Shown in pieces: positions 16,546 to 26,629 of a DNA stretch of 64,000 bases. Under the pieces are notes generated by a model that searched no databases, was not told where the DNA came from, and saw nothing but the letters and a program-made list of their open reading frames with translations. The stretch covers positions 124,001-188,000 of the forward strand of contig NZ_NIWT01000004.1 in NCBI RefSeq assembly GCF_002236115.1, read 5' to 3'. A program made the translations under genes and the position numbers. The DNA is from Pseudomonas jessenii (GTDB lineage Bacteria > Pseudomonadota > Gammaproteobacteria > Pseudomonadales > Pseudomonadaceae). Numbering within the stretch: the stretch's first letter is position 1; each line of letters opens with the position of its first letter.

Positions 16546-17603
16546 GGGACTTCCTTCTTATGGTGTTGGCGACGCCAGGCGCGTAGTGACGTGAACAGCA
16601 AAAACGCTACCAGCGCTGGCAGGACGAATAACAGCATCAAGTGTTCCAGCTTGCCGGCCAGTGGCATGCCGGTGGTGAACGACACCACGTGCAGCCCATA
16701 CGCCAGGTACAAACCCAGAAACAGCAGGCCTTCGGCGCGGGTCACCCGATAGCCGGAGTAGAACACCGGCAGGCACAGCGCCGCGATGCCGAGCATCACC
16801 GGCAGGTCGAAATCCAGGGCGTTGGGCGACACCGACAGCGGTGACGGTGCCACGAGCGCGGTAAAGCCGAGCACGCCCAGGAGGTTGAACAGGTTGCTGC
16901 CAATCACGTTGCCCACGGCAATATCGCGTTCGCCGCGTATAGCTGCGATCAACGAAGTGGCGAGCTCAGGCAGTGAGGTACTGACGGCGACGATGGTCAG
17001 GCCGATGATCCGCTCCGACAACCCAAGGTCGGTAGCGACCGCAACGGCTGCCCCCAGCAGCAAGTGTCCGGCGTACACCAGCATCGCCAGTCCGGCGACG
17101 ATCATCAGCAGGCTGCTCAGCCATGACGCCTGGCCGTTGTGATCATGGCTCGATACCGGGCGTGCCGAGTGTCGCGACTGACGCAGTAACAAGCCCAGGT
17201 AAATCGCCAGCGCCGTCAGCAACATCACGCCGTCGGCCCGGGTCAGTTCTTCATTCCAGGCGAGTACGAACACCAACAGGCTGGCGCCGATCATCAACGG
17301 AATATCCAGGCGCACCAATTGTCGGGAAACCCGCAGCGGAATGATCAGCGCAGACAACCCGAGGGTGACGAGGATGTTGAAAATGCTGCTGCCGATCACA
17401 CTGCCGACGGCGATGTCGGCATTGTGCGCCAGGGTCGCTTGCAGGCTGACCGCCATCTGCGGTGCGCTGCTGCCGAGGGCGACGATAGTCAGGCCGATGA
17501 TCAGCGGTCGTATGTGCAACCGCGCGGCGATGCGTACGGCGGCGCGCACCATCAATTCGGCACCGACAATCAGCAGGAGCAATCCGCTGAGCAATTCGAT
17601 CAC
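16542..17603 (-). CDS. Calcium/sodium antiporter-like protein of the CaCA superfamily (YrbG type)
   Basis: A 353-residue inner-membrane protein with about ten helices in two inverted alpha-repeats: GLTIVALGSSAPQMAVS with GSVIGSSIFNIL, and GLTIVAVSTSLPELATS with GNVIGSNLFNLL. These match the ion-binding repeats of NCX and YrbG. In the first repeat the usual cation-binding glutamate of the (G/T)SxPE motif is Gln49 (codon CAG at 17459-17457); the second repeat keeps Glu. This may change ion selectivity or stoichiometry, so the ion is not assigned. It follows the RlpA-like gene by 50 bp and overlaps the PcaC-like gene by 4 bp. Confidence 0.86.
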   Translation of the reverse strand: MIELLSGLLLLIVGAELMVRAAVRIAARLHIRPLIIGLTIVALGSSAPQMAVSLQATLAHNADIAVGSVIGSSIFNILVTLGLSALIIPLRVSRQLVRLDIPLMIGASLLVFVLAWNEELTRADGVMLLTALAIYLGLLLRQSRHSARPVSSHDHNGQASWLSSLLMIVAGLAMLVYAGHLLLGAAVAVATDLGLSERIIGLTIVAVSTSLPELATSLIAAIRGERDIAVGNVIGSNLFNLLGVLGFTALVAPSPLSVSPNALDFDLPVMLGIAALCLPVFYSGYRVTRAEGLLFLGLYLAYGLHVVSFTTGMPLAGKLEHLMLLFVLPALVAFLLFTSLRAWRRQHHKKEVP

Positions 17604-17653
17604 GCTGATCAGGGGTAAATCGGCTAATCCGAAAATGGTCGGGGCTCCATCGG

Positions 17654-18028
17654 TCAGTCGTCGAGGGCTTGCACGCGAACCCGCGCGGTGCCGCTGCGCA
17701 GCATGCCCAGGCGCTCGGCGGCTTCCTTGGACAGGTCGATCAGGCGGCCCCGGGTGTGCGGCCCGCGATCATTGATGCGCACCACGCAGGATTTGTCGTT
17801 ATTCAGATTGGTGACCTTCACCCGTGTACCGAAGGGTAGCTGGCGATGGGCGGCGGTCATGGAATTCATGTTGAAACGCTCGCCGTTGGCGGTGCGTTTG
17901 CCTTGGTGTTTGGCGCCGTAGTACGAAGCCACGCCGGTTTTGTCGTAGCCATGCGGATCGACGGTGTCGGTGCTGGCGCAACCGGCCAGGAGCGAAAGGA
18001 GGGCGCAAAGTCCAAGTAGACGCTTCAT
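17654..18028 (-). CDS. Small RlpA-like lipoprotein (double-psi beta-barrel)
   Basis: A 124-residue protein. A lipoprotein signal peptide ends in the lipobox LLAGC (Cys17), so it is probably outer-membrane anchored. The rest is a single RlpA-type double-psi beta-barrel: GVASYYGAKHQGKRTANGE, HRQLPFGTRVKVTNL and VVRINDRGPHTRGRLIDLS. RlpA proteins cleave naked glycan strands of peptidoglycan. Unlike full-length RlpA, there is no C-terminal SPOR domain, so septal targeting by that route is not expected. An in-frame extension to 18178 runs through REPIN sequence and is rejected. It may be read through from gatCAB. Confidence 0.86.
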   Translation of the reverse strand: MKRLLGLCALLSLLAGCASTDTVDPHGYDKTGVASYYGAKHQGKRTANGERFNMNSMTAAHRQLPFGTRVKVTNLNNDKSCVVRINDRGPHTRGRLIDLSKEAAERLGMLRSGTARVRVQALDD

Positions 18029-18049
18029 TTGAAAGCTTCCGAAAACAAA

Positions 18050-18139
18050 TGTGGGAGCGAGCTTGCTCGCGATTGGCATTCTGACAGTCAACTTTGTGTT
18101 GAGTGCCGGACCGCTATCGCGAGCAAGCTGGCTCCCACA
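18050..18139. repeat. REPIN between gatB and the RlpA-like gene
   Basis: TGTGGGAGCGAGCTTGCTCG from 18050 and ATCGCGAGCAAGCTGGCTCC ending at 18139. It takes most of the 149-bp gap, leaving little space for a separate promoter for the downstream minus-strand gene. Confidence 0.87.
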
Positions 18140-18177
18140 GGGAATGGAGCCAGATTTTAGAGCTGGCTCCATTCTCA

Positions 18178-19623
18178 TCAGCCTTCGAGCTTGCTTTTGA
18201 GCAGTTCGTTGACCTGTTGCGGGTTGGCCTTGCCTTTGGAGGCTTTCATGGCCTGACCGACGAAGAAGCCGAACATCTTGCCGCGCTTGGCTTCGTCTGC
18301 CGCGCGGTATTGTTCGACCTGCTCGGCGTTGGCCGCGAGCATTTCGTCCAGCACCGCCGAGATGGCGCCGGTGTCGGTCACTTGCTTGAGGCCGCGCTTG
18401 TCGATGATCTCGTCTGCGCTGCCTTCGCCGTTGGCCATCGCTTCAAACACCACCTTGGCGATCTTGCCGGAGATAGTGTTGTCCTTGATGCGCAGCAGCA
18501 TGCCGCCCAGAAGCTCGGCGGAAACCGGCGACTCTTCGATGTCCAGGCCTTGCTTGTTGAGCAGGCTGCCCAACTCGACCATCACCCAGTTCGCCGCCAG
18601 TTTGGCGTCGCCGCCGATGCTCGCGACTTTCTCGAAGTAATCGGCTTGCTCGCGGCTGGTGGCCAGCACACTGGCGTCGTAGACCGACAGACCGAACTGC
18701 TCCTGGAAGCGCTCGCGCTTTTGCGGTGGCAATTCCGGCAGGGTGGCGCGCACGTCGTCGAGGAAGGAGTTCTCGATGACCACCGGCAGCAGGTCCGGAT
18801 CGGGGAAGTAACGGTAGTCGTTGGCTTCCTCTTTGCTGCGCATTGGACGGGTCTCGTCCTTGTTCGGGTCGTACAGGCGGGTCTGCTGGATCACCTTGCC
18901 GCCGTCTTCGATCAATTCGATCTGACGCTGGATTTCGCTGTTGATCGCCTTCTCGATGAAGCGGAACGAGTTGACGTTCTTGATCTCGCAGCGGGTGCCG
19001 AACTCGGCCTGGCCTTTCGGGCGGATCGAAACGTTGCAGTCGCAACGCAGCGAACCTTCGGCCATGTTGCCGTCGCAAATCCCTAAGTAACGCACCAGTG
19101 CGTGGATCGCCTTGACATAAGCCACGGCTTCCTTGGCACTGCGCATGTCCGGCTCGGAAACGATTTCCAGCAGCGGTGTGCCGGCACGGTTCAGGTCGAT
19201 GCCGGTGGCGCCGCTGAATTCTTCGTGCAGGCTCTTGCCGGCGTCTTCTTCCAGGTGCGCGCGGGTGATGCCGACACGTTTGACCGTGCCGTCCTCGAGG
19301 GCGATGTCCAGGTGGCCCTTGCCGACGATCGGCAGCTCCATCTGGCTGATCTGGTAGCCCTTGGGCAAATCCGGGTAGAAGTAGTTTTTACGGGCGAACA
19401 CGTTGTGCTGGCCGATCTCGGCGTCAATCGCCAGACCGAACATCACCGCCATGCGTACCGCTTCCTGGTTCAGCACCGGCAATACGCCCGGCATGCCCAA
19501 GTCTACCAGGCTGGCCTGGGTGTTCGGTTCGGAACCGAAGGTAGTGGAACTACCGGAAAAGATTTTCGACCGGGTGGTGAGCTGGGTATGAATCTCCAGC
19601 CCGATCACGACTTCCCATTGCAT
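18178..19623 (-). CDS. gatB: Asp-tRNA(Asn)/Glu-tRNA(Gln) amidotransferase subunit B
   Basis: A 481-residue subunit of the GatCAB complex, which converts misacylated Glu-tRNA(Gln) and Asp-tRNA(Asn) to the amide forms. GatB binds the tRNA and activates the carboxylate with ATP. The family start [13 protein letters not shown] is present, with [13 protein letters not shown], the zinc-region-like [12 protein letters not shown] and a C-terminal YqeY-like tail ([23 protein letters not shown]). It ends the gatC-gatA-gatB operon with a 10-bp gap after gatA. Confidence 0.97.
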   Translation of the reverse strand: MQWEVVIGLEIHTQLTTRSKIFSGSSTTFGSEPNTQASLVDLGMPGVLPVLNQEAVRMAVMFGLAIDAEIGQHNVFARKNYFYPDLPKGYQISQMELPIVGKGHLDIALEDGTVKRVGITRAHLEEDAGKSLHEEFSGATGIDLNRAGTPLLEIVSEPDMRSAKEAVAYVKAIHALVRYLGICDGNMAEGSLRCDCNVSIRPKGQAEFGTRCEIKNVNSFRFIEKAINSEIQRQIELIEDGGKVIQQTRLYDPNKDETRPMRSKEEANDYRYFPDPDLLPVVIENSFLDDVRATLPELPPQKRERFQEQFGLSVYDASVLATSREQADYFEKVASIGGDAKLAANWVMVELGSLLNKQGLDIEESPVSAELLGGMLLRIKDNTISGKIAKVVFEAMANGEGSADEIIDKRGLKQVTDTGAISAVLDEMLAANAEQVEQYRAADEAKRGKMFGFFVGQAMKASKGKANPQQVNELLKSKLEG

Positions 19624-19633
19624 GTGTGTCTCC

Positions 19634-21085
19634 TCAGAAGCCGGTTGGGGTGCGGGTGTGCCAGTCAGTGTTCAACTGATACTGGTGGGCAACGTTCAAC
19701 AGGCGACCTTCCTGGAAATACGGAGCGAGCAATTGCACGCCGACCGGCAGGCCGTCGACAAAACCGGCTGGCATCGACAGGCCGGGCAGGCCTGCGAGGT
19801 TGGCGGTGATGGTGTAGACGTCTTCCAGGTACGCAGCGACCGGGTCGCTGTTCTTGGCGCCAAGCTTCCAGGCCGGGTTCGGCGTGGTTGGGCCGAGGAT
19901 GATGTCGACCTCATTGAAGGCGGCCATGAAGTCGTTCTTGATCAAGCGACGAATCTTCTGCGCCTTCAGGTAGTAGGCGTCGTAGTAACCGGCGGACAGG
20001 GCGTAGGCACCGACCATGATCCGGCGCTGCACTTCTGTCCCGAAACCTTCGCCACGGGAGCGCTTGTACAGGTCTTCCAGGTTTTTCGGGTCTGCGCAAC
20101 GGTAGCCGAAACGTACGCCGTCGAAACGCGACAGGTTGGAGGACGCTTCCGCCGGGGCGATCACGTAGTACGCAGGAATCGCGTGCTGCATGTTCGGCAG
20201 GCTGATTTCCTTGACCACGGCGCCGAGTTTTTTCAGCTCTTCGACGCTGGCCATGACCAGGTCGGCAATGCGCGGGTCGAGACCGGCGCTGAAATACTCT
20301 TTCGGCACACCGATACGCAGGCCTTGCAGCGAACCGTTGAGGCTGGCGCTGTAGTCCGGCACGGGTTCGTCAATGCTGGTGGAGTCATTCGGATCGAAGC
20401 CGGCCATACCCTGCAACAAAATTGCGCAGTCTTCGGCAGTGCGCGCCAATGGGCCGCCCTGATCGAGGCTGGAGGCGTAAGCGATCATGCCCCAGCGCGA
20501 TACGCGACCGTACGTCGGTTTCAGGCCGGTGAGGTTGGTCAGCGCCGCTGGCTGACGGATCGAACCGCCGGTATCGGTGCCGGTGGCCGCAGGCAACAGT
20601 CGAGCGGCCACCGCGGCGGCCGAACCACCGGACGAACCGCCCGGCACGTGTTCCAGGTTCCACGGGTTTTTCACCGCACCGTAGTAGCTCGACTCGTTGG
20701 CCGAACCCATGGCGAATTCGTCCATGTTGGTCTTGCCCAGGGTCACGGCGCCGGCAGCGGCCAGTTTGGCGACGACAGTGGCATCGTACGGTGCCTTGAA
20801 GTTGTCGAGCATCTTCGAGCCGCAGCTGGTGCGAATGCCCTGGGTGCAGAACAGGTCCTTGTGGGCGATCGGCGCGCCGAGCAGGGCGCCGCTCTCACCA
20901 TTGGCCCGGCGGGCGTCAGCGGCTTTCGCCTGCGTCAGCGCCAGGTCTTCGGTGAGGCTGATGAAACTGTTGAGCTGCGGATCGAGCTGGGCGATGCGCG
21001 CCAGCAGGACCTTGGTCAGCTCTTCGGAGGAAAACTTTTTATCGGCGAGTCCGCGGGCGATCTCGGCCAGAGTCAATTGATGCAT
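19634..21085 (-). CDS. gatA: Asp-tRNA(Asn)/Glu-tRNA(Gln) amidotransferase subunit A
   Basis: A 483-residue amidase-signature enzyme that releases ammonia from glutamine for GatB. The Ser-cis-Ser-Lys triad is visible: the lysine in PIAHKDLF and the serines in [15 protein letters not shown] with [12 protein letters not shown]. Length and start ([13 protein letters not shown]) are typical. It lies 17 bp after gatC in the same operon. Confidence 0.97.
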   Translation of the reverse strand: MHQLTLAEIARGLADKKFSSEELTKVLLARIAQLDPQLNSFISLTEDLALTQAKAADARRANGESGALLGAPIAHKDLFCTQGIRTSCGSKMLDNFKAPYDATVVAKLAAAGAVTLGKTNMDEFAMGSANESSYYGAVKNPWNLEHVPGGSSGGSAAAVAARLLPAATGTDTGGSIRQPAALTNLTGLKPTYGRVSRWGMIAYASSLDQGGPLARTAEDCAILLQGMAGFDPNDSTSIDEPVPDYSASLNGSLQGLRIGVPKEYFSAGLDPRIADLVMASVEELKKLGAVVKEISLPNMQHAIPAYYVIAPAEASSNLSRFDGVRFGYRCADPKNLEDLYKRSRGEGFGTEVQRRIMVGAYALSAGYYDAYYLKAQKIRRLIKNDFMAAFNEVDIILGPTTPNPAWKLGAKNSDPVAAYLEDVYTITANLAGLPGLSMPAGFVDGLPVGVQLLAPYFQEGRLLNVAHQYQLNTDWHTRTPTGF

Positions 21086-21102
21086 TGCAGGCTCTTTCCC
21101 TA

Positions 21103-21390
21103 TTAGTCGATGACTTTCGGAACCAGGTACAGGCCGTTTTCGACCGCTGGTGCGATGGACTGGTAGGCCTCGCGGTGATTGGTCTCGGTCACGACGTCTG
21201 CGCGCAGGCGCTGGCTGGCTTCCAGTGGGTGGGCCAGCGGTTCGATACCATCGGTATCGACCGCCTGCATTTCGTCGACCAGCCCGAGAATGCTGTTAAG
21301 GGCCGAAGTGATGTGTGGAAGATCGGCATCATTGAGGCCAAGGCAGGCCAGATGAGCGATTTTTTCCACGTCGGAGCGTTCAAGCGCCAT
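21103..21390 (-). CDS. gatC: Asp-tRNA(Asn)/Glu-tRNA(Gln) amidotransferase subunit C
   Basis: A 95-residue small subunit that wraps around GatA and stabilises the complex. [19 protein letters not shown] at the start and the C-terminal [33 protein letters not shown] pattern (LR.D...) define the family. It is the first gene of gatCAB, divergent from mreB across a 211-bp region that must hold both promoters; an inverted repeat GCCAAT-7-ATTGGC occurs there at 21507-21525. Confidence 0.95.
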   Translation of the reverse strand: MALERSDVEKIAHLACLGLNDADLPHITSALNSILGLVDEMQAVDTDGIEPLAHPLEASQRLRADVVTETNHREAYQSIAPAVENGLYLVPKVID

Positions 21391-21589
21391 TGGGATTCTC
21401 CAGTGGAAAACAAAACGGACGGCGTCCGTGTGTTAGATTGTCGGAACACTACCGCACTTCTACGGTCATAAGGCCGCGATTGTGGGGCTTGGTGCACAGA
21501 AAAGCGGCCAATTTAACATATTGGCGCCTTGCCCAAAATCCCTGTCGTTGTTAGAGTTTGCCGCACTTTTTTACCCACGCGTTGCCTAG

Positions 21590-22639
<1,050 letters not shown>

Positions 22640-22668
22640 GTCGCCGGATTGCCTCTATGCTGTTGAGC

Positions 22669-22700
22669 GCGCAGGCAGCACTTTGCAGTGCTGCCTGTTC
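22669..22700 (+). terminator. Strong hairpin between mreB and mreC
   Basis: CAGGCAGCACT (22672-22682), TTGC loop, AGTGCTGCCTG (22687-22697) gives an 11-bp perfect stem that extends with GCG/CGC on its flanks. A weak T stretch follows. It could partly terminate, so that MreB is made in excess over MreC and MreD. Confidence 0.6.
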
Positions 22701-22782
22701 GCGTTTATCTTCTGTCAGTCTGCATCCAGGCCGGATTGCTGCCGTATGAATAAACAGAACATTTGCCTGGGAGGAGCGGCTT

Positions 22783-23919
22783 ATTAAACCGCTTTTCACC
22801 AAGGGCCCTTCACTTGGCGTGCGCCTGTTGGTGCTGGTCGTGCTATCGGTCGCGCTGATGGTGGTCGATGCCCGTTTCAGTCTGCTCAAGCCTGCACGCA
22901 GCCAGATGTCGCTGGTGCTGATGGACGCCTACTGGATCACCGACCTGCCCGGACGACTGTGGGAAGGCGTTGCCAGTCAGTTTGGCAGCCGGACCGAACT
23001 CGTCGCCGAAAACGAAAAACTCAAGACCGAGAACCTGCTGTTGCAGGGGCGCATGCAGAAGCTTGCCGCCCTGACCGAGCAGAACGTTCGGCTGCGCGAG
23101 TTGCTCAACTCTTCGGCCCTGGTCAACGAGAAGGTCGAAGTGGCCGAGTTGATCGGCATGGACCCCAACCCCTTCACCCATCGCATCATCATCAATAAAG
23201 GTGAGCGCGATGGCGTAGTCCTCGGTCAGCCGGTACTCGATGCCCGTGGCCTGATGGGGCAGGTGGTCGAGTTGATGCCCTACACCTCCCGCGTCTTGCT
23301 GCTGACCGATACCACCCACAGCATTCCGGTGCAGGTGAACCGTAACGGTTTGCGGGCGATTGCCAGCGGCACCGGCAACCCGGAGCGTCTCGAGTTGCGG
23401 CATGTGGCCGATACCGCCGACATCAAGGAGGGCGACCTGCTGGTCAGCTCCGGCCTCGGTCAGCGTTTCCCGGCGGGTTATCCGGTGGCGACGGTCAAGG
23501 AAGTGATTCACGATTCCGGCCAACCGTTTGCCATTGTCCGCGCCGTTCCGACCGCCGCCTTGAACCGTAGCCGTTACCTGTTGCTGGTGTTCAGCGACAA
23601 CCGGACTGCCGAAGAGCGCGTCAACGCTGCCGCCCAGGCCCAGGAAAGCCTGGATGCGCAGGGCGGTGGGCCGATCATTCCGTCGACGGTTCCGAAACCG
23701 GTCAGCCCCGCGGTACCCGCTGTACCGGCCGCCGCACCGGCGATTCCTGCGACGGCGGCACCTGCGGTCACCGCGCCAGCCAAGCCAACCACCACGCCAG
23801 CCAAGCCTGCGGCCTTGCATCCTGCGGCGGCTAAACCGCCGGCGGCGCAACCCGCTGCCGCGAAGCCTGCCGCCAAACCGCCAGTGTCCGCGCCGGCCAC
23901 TCCAGTGGGGAGAGAATAA
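22783..23919 (+). CDS. mreC: Rod-shape protein MreC, probably started at ATT
   Basis: A 378-residue membrane-anchored periplasmic scaffold of the Rod complex: a short cytoplasmic start, one transmembrane helix (about 14-30), a coiled coil (about 70-105: ENEKLKTENLLLQGRMQKLAA) and the two-barrel MreC domain. A proline/alanine-rich tail of about 85 residues follows. The ATT at 22783 is chosen because GGGAGGAG lies just before it and because the encoded KPLFTKGPSLGVRL lines up from its first residue with the E. coli start MKPIFSRGPSLQIRL. The only canonical start, GTG 22819, would cut this conserved part and has a poor ribosome site. It overlaps mreD by 1 bp. Confidence 0.92.
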   Translation: MKPLFTKGPSLGVRLLVLVVLSVALMVVDARFSLLKPARSQMSLVLMDAYWITDLPGRLWEGVASQFGSRTELVAENEKLKTENLLLQGRMQKLAALTEQNVRLRELLNSSALVNEKVEVAELIGMDPNPFTHRIIINKGERDGVVLGQPVLDARGLMGQVVELMPYTSRVLLLTDTTHSIPVQVNRNGLRAIASGTGNPERLELRHVADTADIKEGDLLVSSGLGQRFPAGYPVATVKEVIHDSGQPFAIVRAVPTAALNRSRYLLLVFSDNRTAEERVNAAAQAQESLDAQGGGPIIPSTVPKPVSPAVPAVPAAAPAIPATAAPAVTAPAKPTTTPAKPAALHPAAAKPPAAQPAAAKPAAKPPVSAPATPVGRE

Positions 23920-24410
23920 TGGGCGGTGTGAAAGCATCCCGAAACGGCTGGATAGTCTGGCTGACGTTCGCCGTCGGTCTGCTGTTGAGCGTTTCGCCTC
24001 TGCCGCAATTCATGGAAATCCTGCGCCCGCTGTGGCTGGCGTTGTTGCTGGCATTCTGGGCGTTGAACCTGCCGCAGACCGTCGGGATGGTGACGGCGTT
24101 TTGCCTGGGGCTGGCTGAAGACGTGCTCTACGGTACCTTGCTGGGTCAGAATGCCTTGATCCTGACGCTCATCACCTATCTGGTGCTGGCGCTGCAGCAA
24201 CGCCTGCGGATGTTCCCGATGTGGCAGCAGAGCCTGGTGATCCTGGTGATCTTCGGCCTCGCCCAGCTAGTACAGCTGTGGCTCAGTGCCTTGACCGGCA
24301 ATCGTCAGCCGACGTTGGCGCTGGTGCTGCCGGCACTGGTCAGTGCGCTGCTCTGGCCCTGGATCAGTTTCGGTTTGCGCGGACTGCGTCGACGCTACAA
24401 AATCAATTAA
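23919..24410 (+). CDS. mreD: Rod-shape protein MreD
   Basis: A 163-residue inner-membrane protein with five or six hydrophobic helices, the MreC partner of the elongasome. The stretch [34 protein letters not shown] is characteristic. Its ATG shares one base with the mreC stop (TAATG), so translation is coupled. maf follows after 32 bp. Confidence 0.93.
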   Translation: MGGVKASRNGWIVWLTFAVGLLLSVSPLPQFMEILRPLWLALLLAFWALNLPQTVGMVTAFCLGLAEDVLYGTLLGQNALILTLITYLVLALQQRLRMFPMWQQSLVILVIFGLAQLVQLWLSALTGNRQPTLALVLPALVSALLWPWISFGLRGLRRRYKIN

Positions 24411-24442
24411 TTCGCTCAGGCATTGGACAGGGAGAGGTCTTG

Positions 24443-25051
24443 ATGAAACGGTTGTACCTCGCCTCTGGTTCGCCGCGTCGACGTGAATTGCTCACGCAGA
24501 TCGGCGTTGCGTTCTGCGCCGTCAGTGCGGACATCGATGAAACTCCTTTAGCTCAAGAATCCCCATCGGCCTACGTCGAGCGTCTGGCACGCGGCAAGGC
24601 CGAGGCCGGGCGCGGCGTCGTCGTGTCTGACGAACCATTCTGCGTGCTCGGTGCCGATACCGCCGTGGTGCTCGATGGAAAAATTCTCGGCAAACCGGTT
24701 GATCAAGCGGATGCGTGCGCCATGCTGACGATGCTGTCAGGGTGTGAACATGAAGTCCTGACCGCGATTGCCGTGCTCGATGGCGGACGTTGCGAATCCC
24801 GGGTTGTCACCAGCCGGGTGCGTTTTCGAGATATCAGTCGTGAGGAAGCCGCAGCCTACTGGGCCAGCGGCGAACCACGGGACAAGGCGGGCGGTTATGG
24901 CATTCAAGGACTGGGTGCGGTGTTTGTCGCCGGGCTCGATGGAAGTTATTCAGCGGTGGTCGGACTACCGCTTTGCGAAACCGCGGAACTGCTCGGCCAT
25001 TTCGGCATACCCTGTTGGCAACCCCGGAACGCACACCAAGCAACGTTCTGA
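24443..25051 (+). CDS. maf: Maf-family nucleoside triphosphate pyrophosphatase (YhdE type)
   Basis: A 202-residue enzyme that hydrolyses dTTP/UTP and modified nucleotides to monophosphates. The Maf motifs are present: [12 protein letters not shown] at residues 6-17, DIDE(T) at about 33, [28 protein letters not shown] near 72 and [16 protein letters not shown] 24443 is chosen because [10 protein letters not shown] must lie at the start; the longer frame to 24221 overlaps mreD. GGAGAGG lies upstream. Confidence 0.94.
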   Translation: MKRLYLASGSPRRRELLTQIGVAFCAVSADIDETPLAQESPSAYVERLARGKAEAGRGVVVSDEPFCVLGADTAVVLDGKILGKPVDQADACAMLTMLSGCEHEVLTAIAVLDGGRCESRVVTSRVRFRDISREEAAAYWASGEPRDKAGGYGIQGLGAVFVAGLDGSYSAVVGLPLCETAELLGHFGIPCWQPRNAHQATF

Positions 25052-25096
25052 ACAGATGCGGCCATTATCGTGAACATGCCTGAACGAGACCCTGCC

Positions 25097-26554
25097 ATGA
25101 GTGAAGAGATTCTGATCAACATCACGCCGATGGAGTCGCGCGTGGCGGTGGTCGAAAACGGTGTCCTGCAAGAGGTCCACGTCGAGCGTACGCAAAAGCG
25201 CGGGATCGTCGGCAACATCTATAAAGGCAAAGTCGTGCGGGTATTGCCTGGAATGCAGGCGGCATTCGTCGATATCGGCCTGGATCGTGCCGCGTTCATT
25301 CATGCGTCGGAAATTTCCGTGCGAGAAGGCCCGGCGGTCGAGAGCATCAGTGCACTGGTGCACGAGGGCCAGAGCCTGGTGGTGCAGGTGACCAAGGATC
25401 CGATCGGTTCCAAAGGCGCACGCCTGACTACCCAGCTTTCGATTCCTTCACGTTATCTGGTGTACATGCCGCGCACGGCCCATGTCGGCATTTCTCTGAA
25501 GATCGAAGACGAAGCCGAGCGCGAACGCCTCAAACAGGTGGTCACTGATTGCGTGGCCAAGGAAGGTATCAAGGAAGCTGGCGGTTTCATCCTGCGCACG
25601 GCAGCCGAAGGTGCCGGCGCGGATGAAATCCTCATGGACATCCGTTATCTGCGCCGTCTCTGGGATCAGATCAACGCCCAGATCAAAACCATCAGTGCGC
25701 CTAGCGTAATCTACGAAGACCTCGGTCTGGCGCTGCGCACCCTGCGTGACCTGGTGAGCCCGAAAATCGAGAAGATCCGCATCGACTCCCGGGAAACCTT
25801 TCAGAAAACCACGCAATTCGTCGCCGAACTGATGCCCGAGATTGCTGACCGCCTGGAGCACTACCCGGGCGAGCGGCCGATTTTCGACCTGTATGGCGTC
25901 GAAGACGAAATCCAGAAGGCACTCGAACGCAAGGTCCCGCTCAAGTCCGGCGGTTATCTGGTGGTCGATCCGGCGGAAGCCATGAGCACCATCGACGTCA
26001 ATACCGGGGCGTTCGTCGGCCACCGCAATCTCGAAGAGACCATCTTCAAGACCAATCTCGAAGCCGCGACGGCTATCGCCCGTCAATTGCGCCTGCGTAA
26101 CCTGGGCGGAATCATCATCATCGACTTCATCGACATGGAAGATGAAGAGCACCAGCGCCAGGTGTTGCGCACGCTCGAAAAGCAACTGGAGCGCGATCAC
26201 GCCAAGACCAACATCATCGGTATCACCGAGCTGGGCCTGGTGCAGATGACCCGCAAGCGCACCCGCGAAAGCCTTGAACAGGTGTTGTGCGAGCCGTGCA
26301 ATGCCTGTCAGGGACGGGGCAAGCTCAAGACCCCGGAAACCGTTTGCTACGAAATCTTCCGTGAAATCTTGCGCGAGGCTCGCGCCTATCAGGCGGAAGG
26401 CTATCGTGTATTGGCAAACCAGAAAGTGGTGGACCGCCTGCTCGACGAAGAGTCGGGCAACGTTGCCGAACTGGAAGGGTTTATCGGGCGCACCATCCGC
26501 TTCCAGGTCGAAACCATGTATTCCCAGGAACAATACGACGTGGTGCTGCTCTGA
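25097..26554 (+). CDS. rng: Ribonuclease G
   Basis: A 485-residue endoribonuclease that processes the 5' end of 16S rRNA and some mRNAs. An S1 domain (about residues 35-120: GIVGNIYKGKVVRVLPGMQAAFVDIGL) is followed by the catalytic DNase-I-like part with VDVNTGAFVGHRN and the second aspartate in IIIDFIDM, then a cysteine cluster CEPCNACQGRG matching the zinc link of RNase E/G. Start MSEEILINITP at 25097 matches the E. coli protein better than GTG 25070. It sits between maf and yhdP as usual. Confidence 0.95.
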   Translation: MSEEILINITPMESRVAVVENGVLQEVHVERTQKRGIVGNIYKGKVVRVLPGMQAAFVDIGLDRAAFIHASEISVREGPAVESISALVHEGQSLVVQVTKDPIGSKGARLTTQLSIPSRYLVYMPRTAHVGISLKIEDEAERERLKQVVTDCVAKEGIKEAGGFILRTAAEGAGADEILMDIRYLRRLWDQINAQIKTISAPSVIYEDLGLALRTLRDLVSPKIEKIRIDSRETFQKTTQFVAELMPEIADRLEHYPGERPIFDLYGVEDEIQKALERKVPLKSGGYLVVDPAEAMSTIDVNTGAFVGHRNLEETIFKTNLEAATAIARQLRLRNLGGIIIIDFIDMEDEEHQRQVLRTLEKQLERDHAKTNIIGITELGLVQMTRKRTRESLEQVLCEPCNACQGRGKLKTPETVCYEIFREILREARAYQAEGYRVLANQKVVDRLLDEESGNVAELEGFIGRTIRFQVETMYSQEQYDVVLL

Positions 26555-26629
26555 AGCGTTTTGTTTTGATTGTTCGAGAATGGCTGGCCTCAGCTTTTTG
26601 CAAAACTTTTGCCATGGGAGCCACCTGAC

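Noticed and set aside
24221..24442. Longer start for Maf
   Set aside because: It overlaps mreD and the Maf family begins at the LASGSPRR motif.
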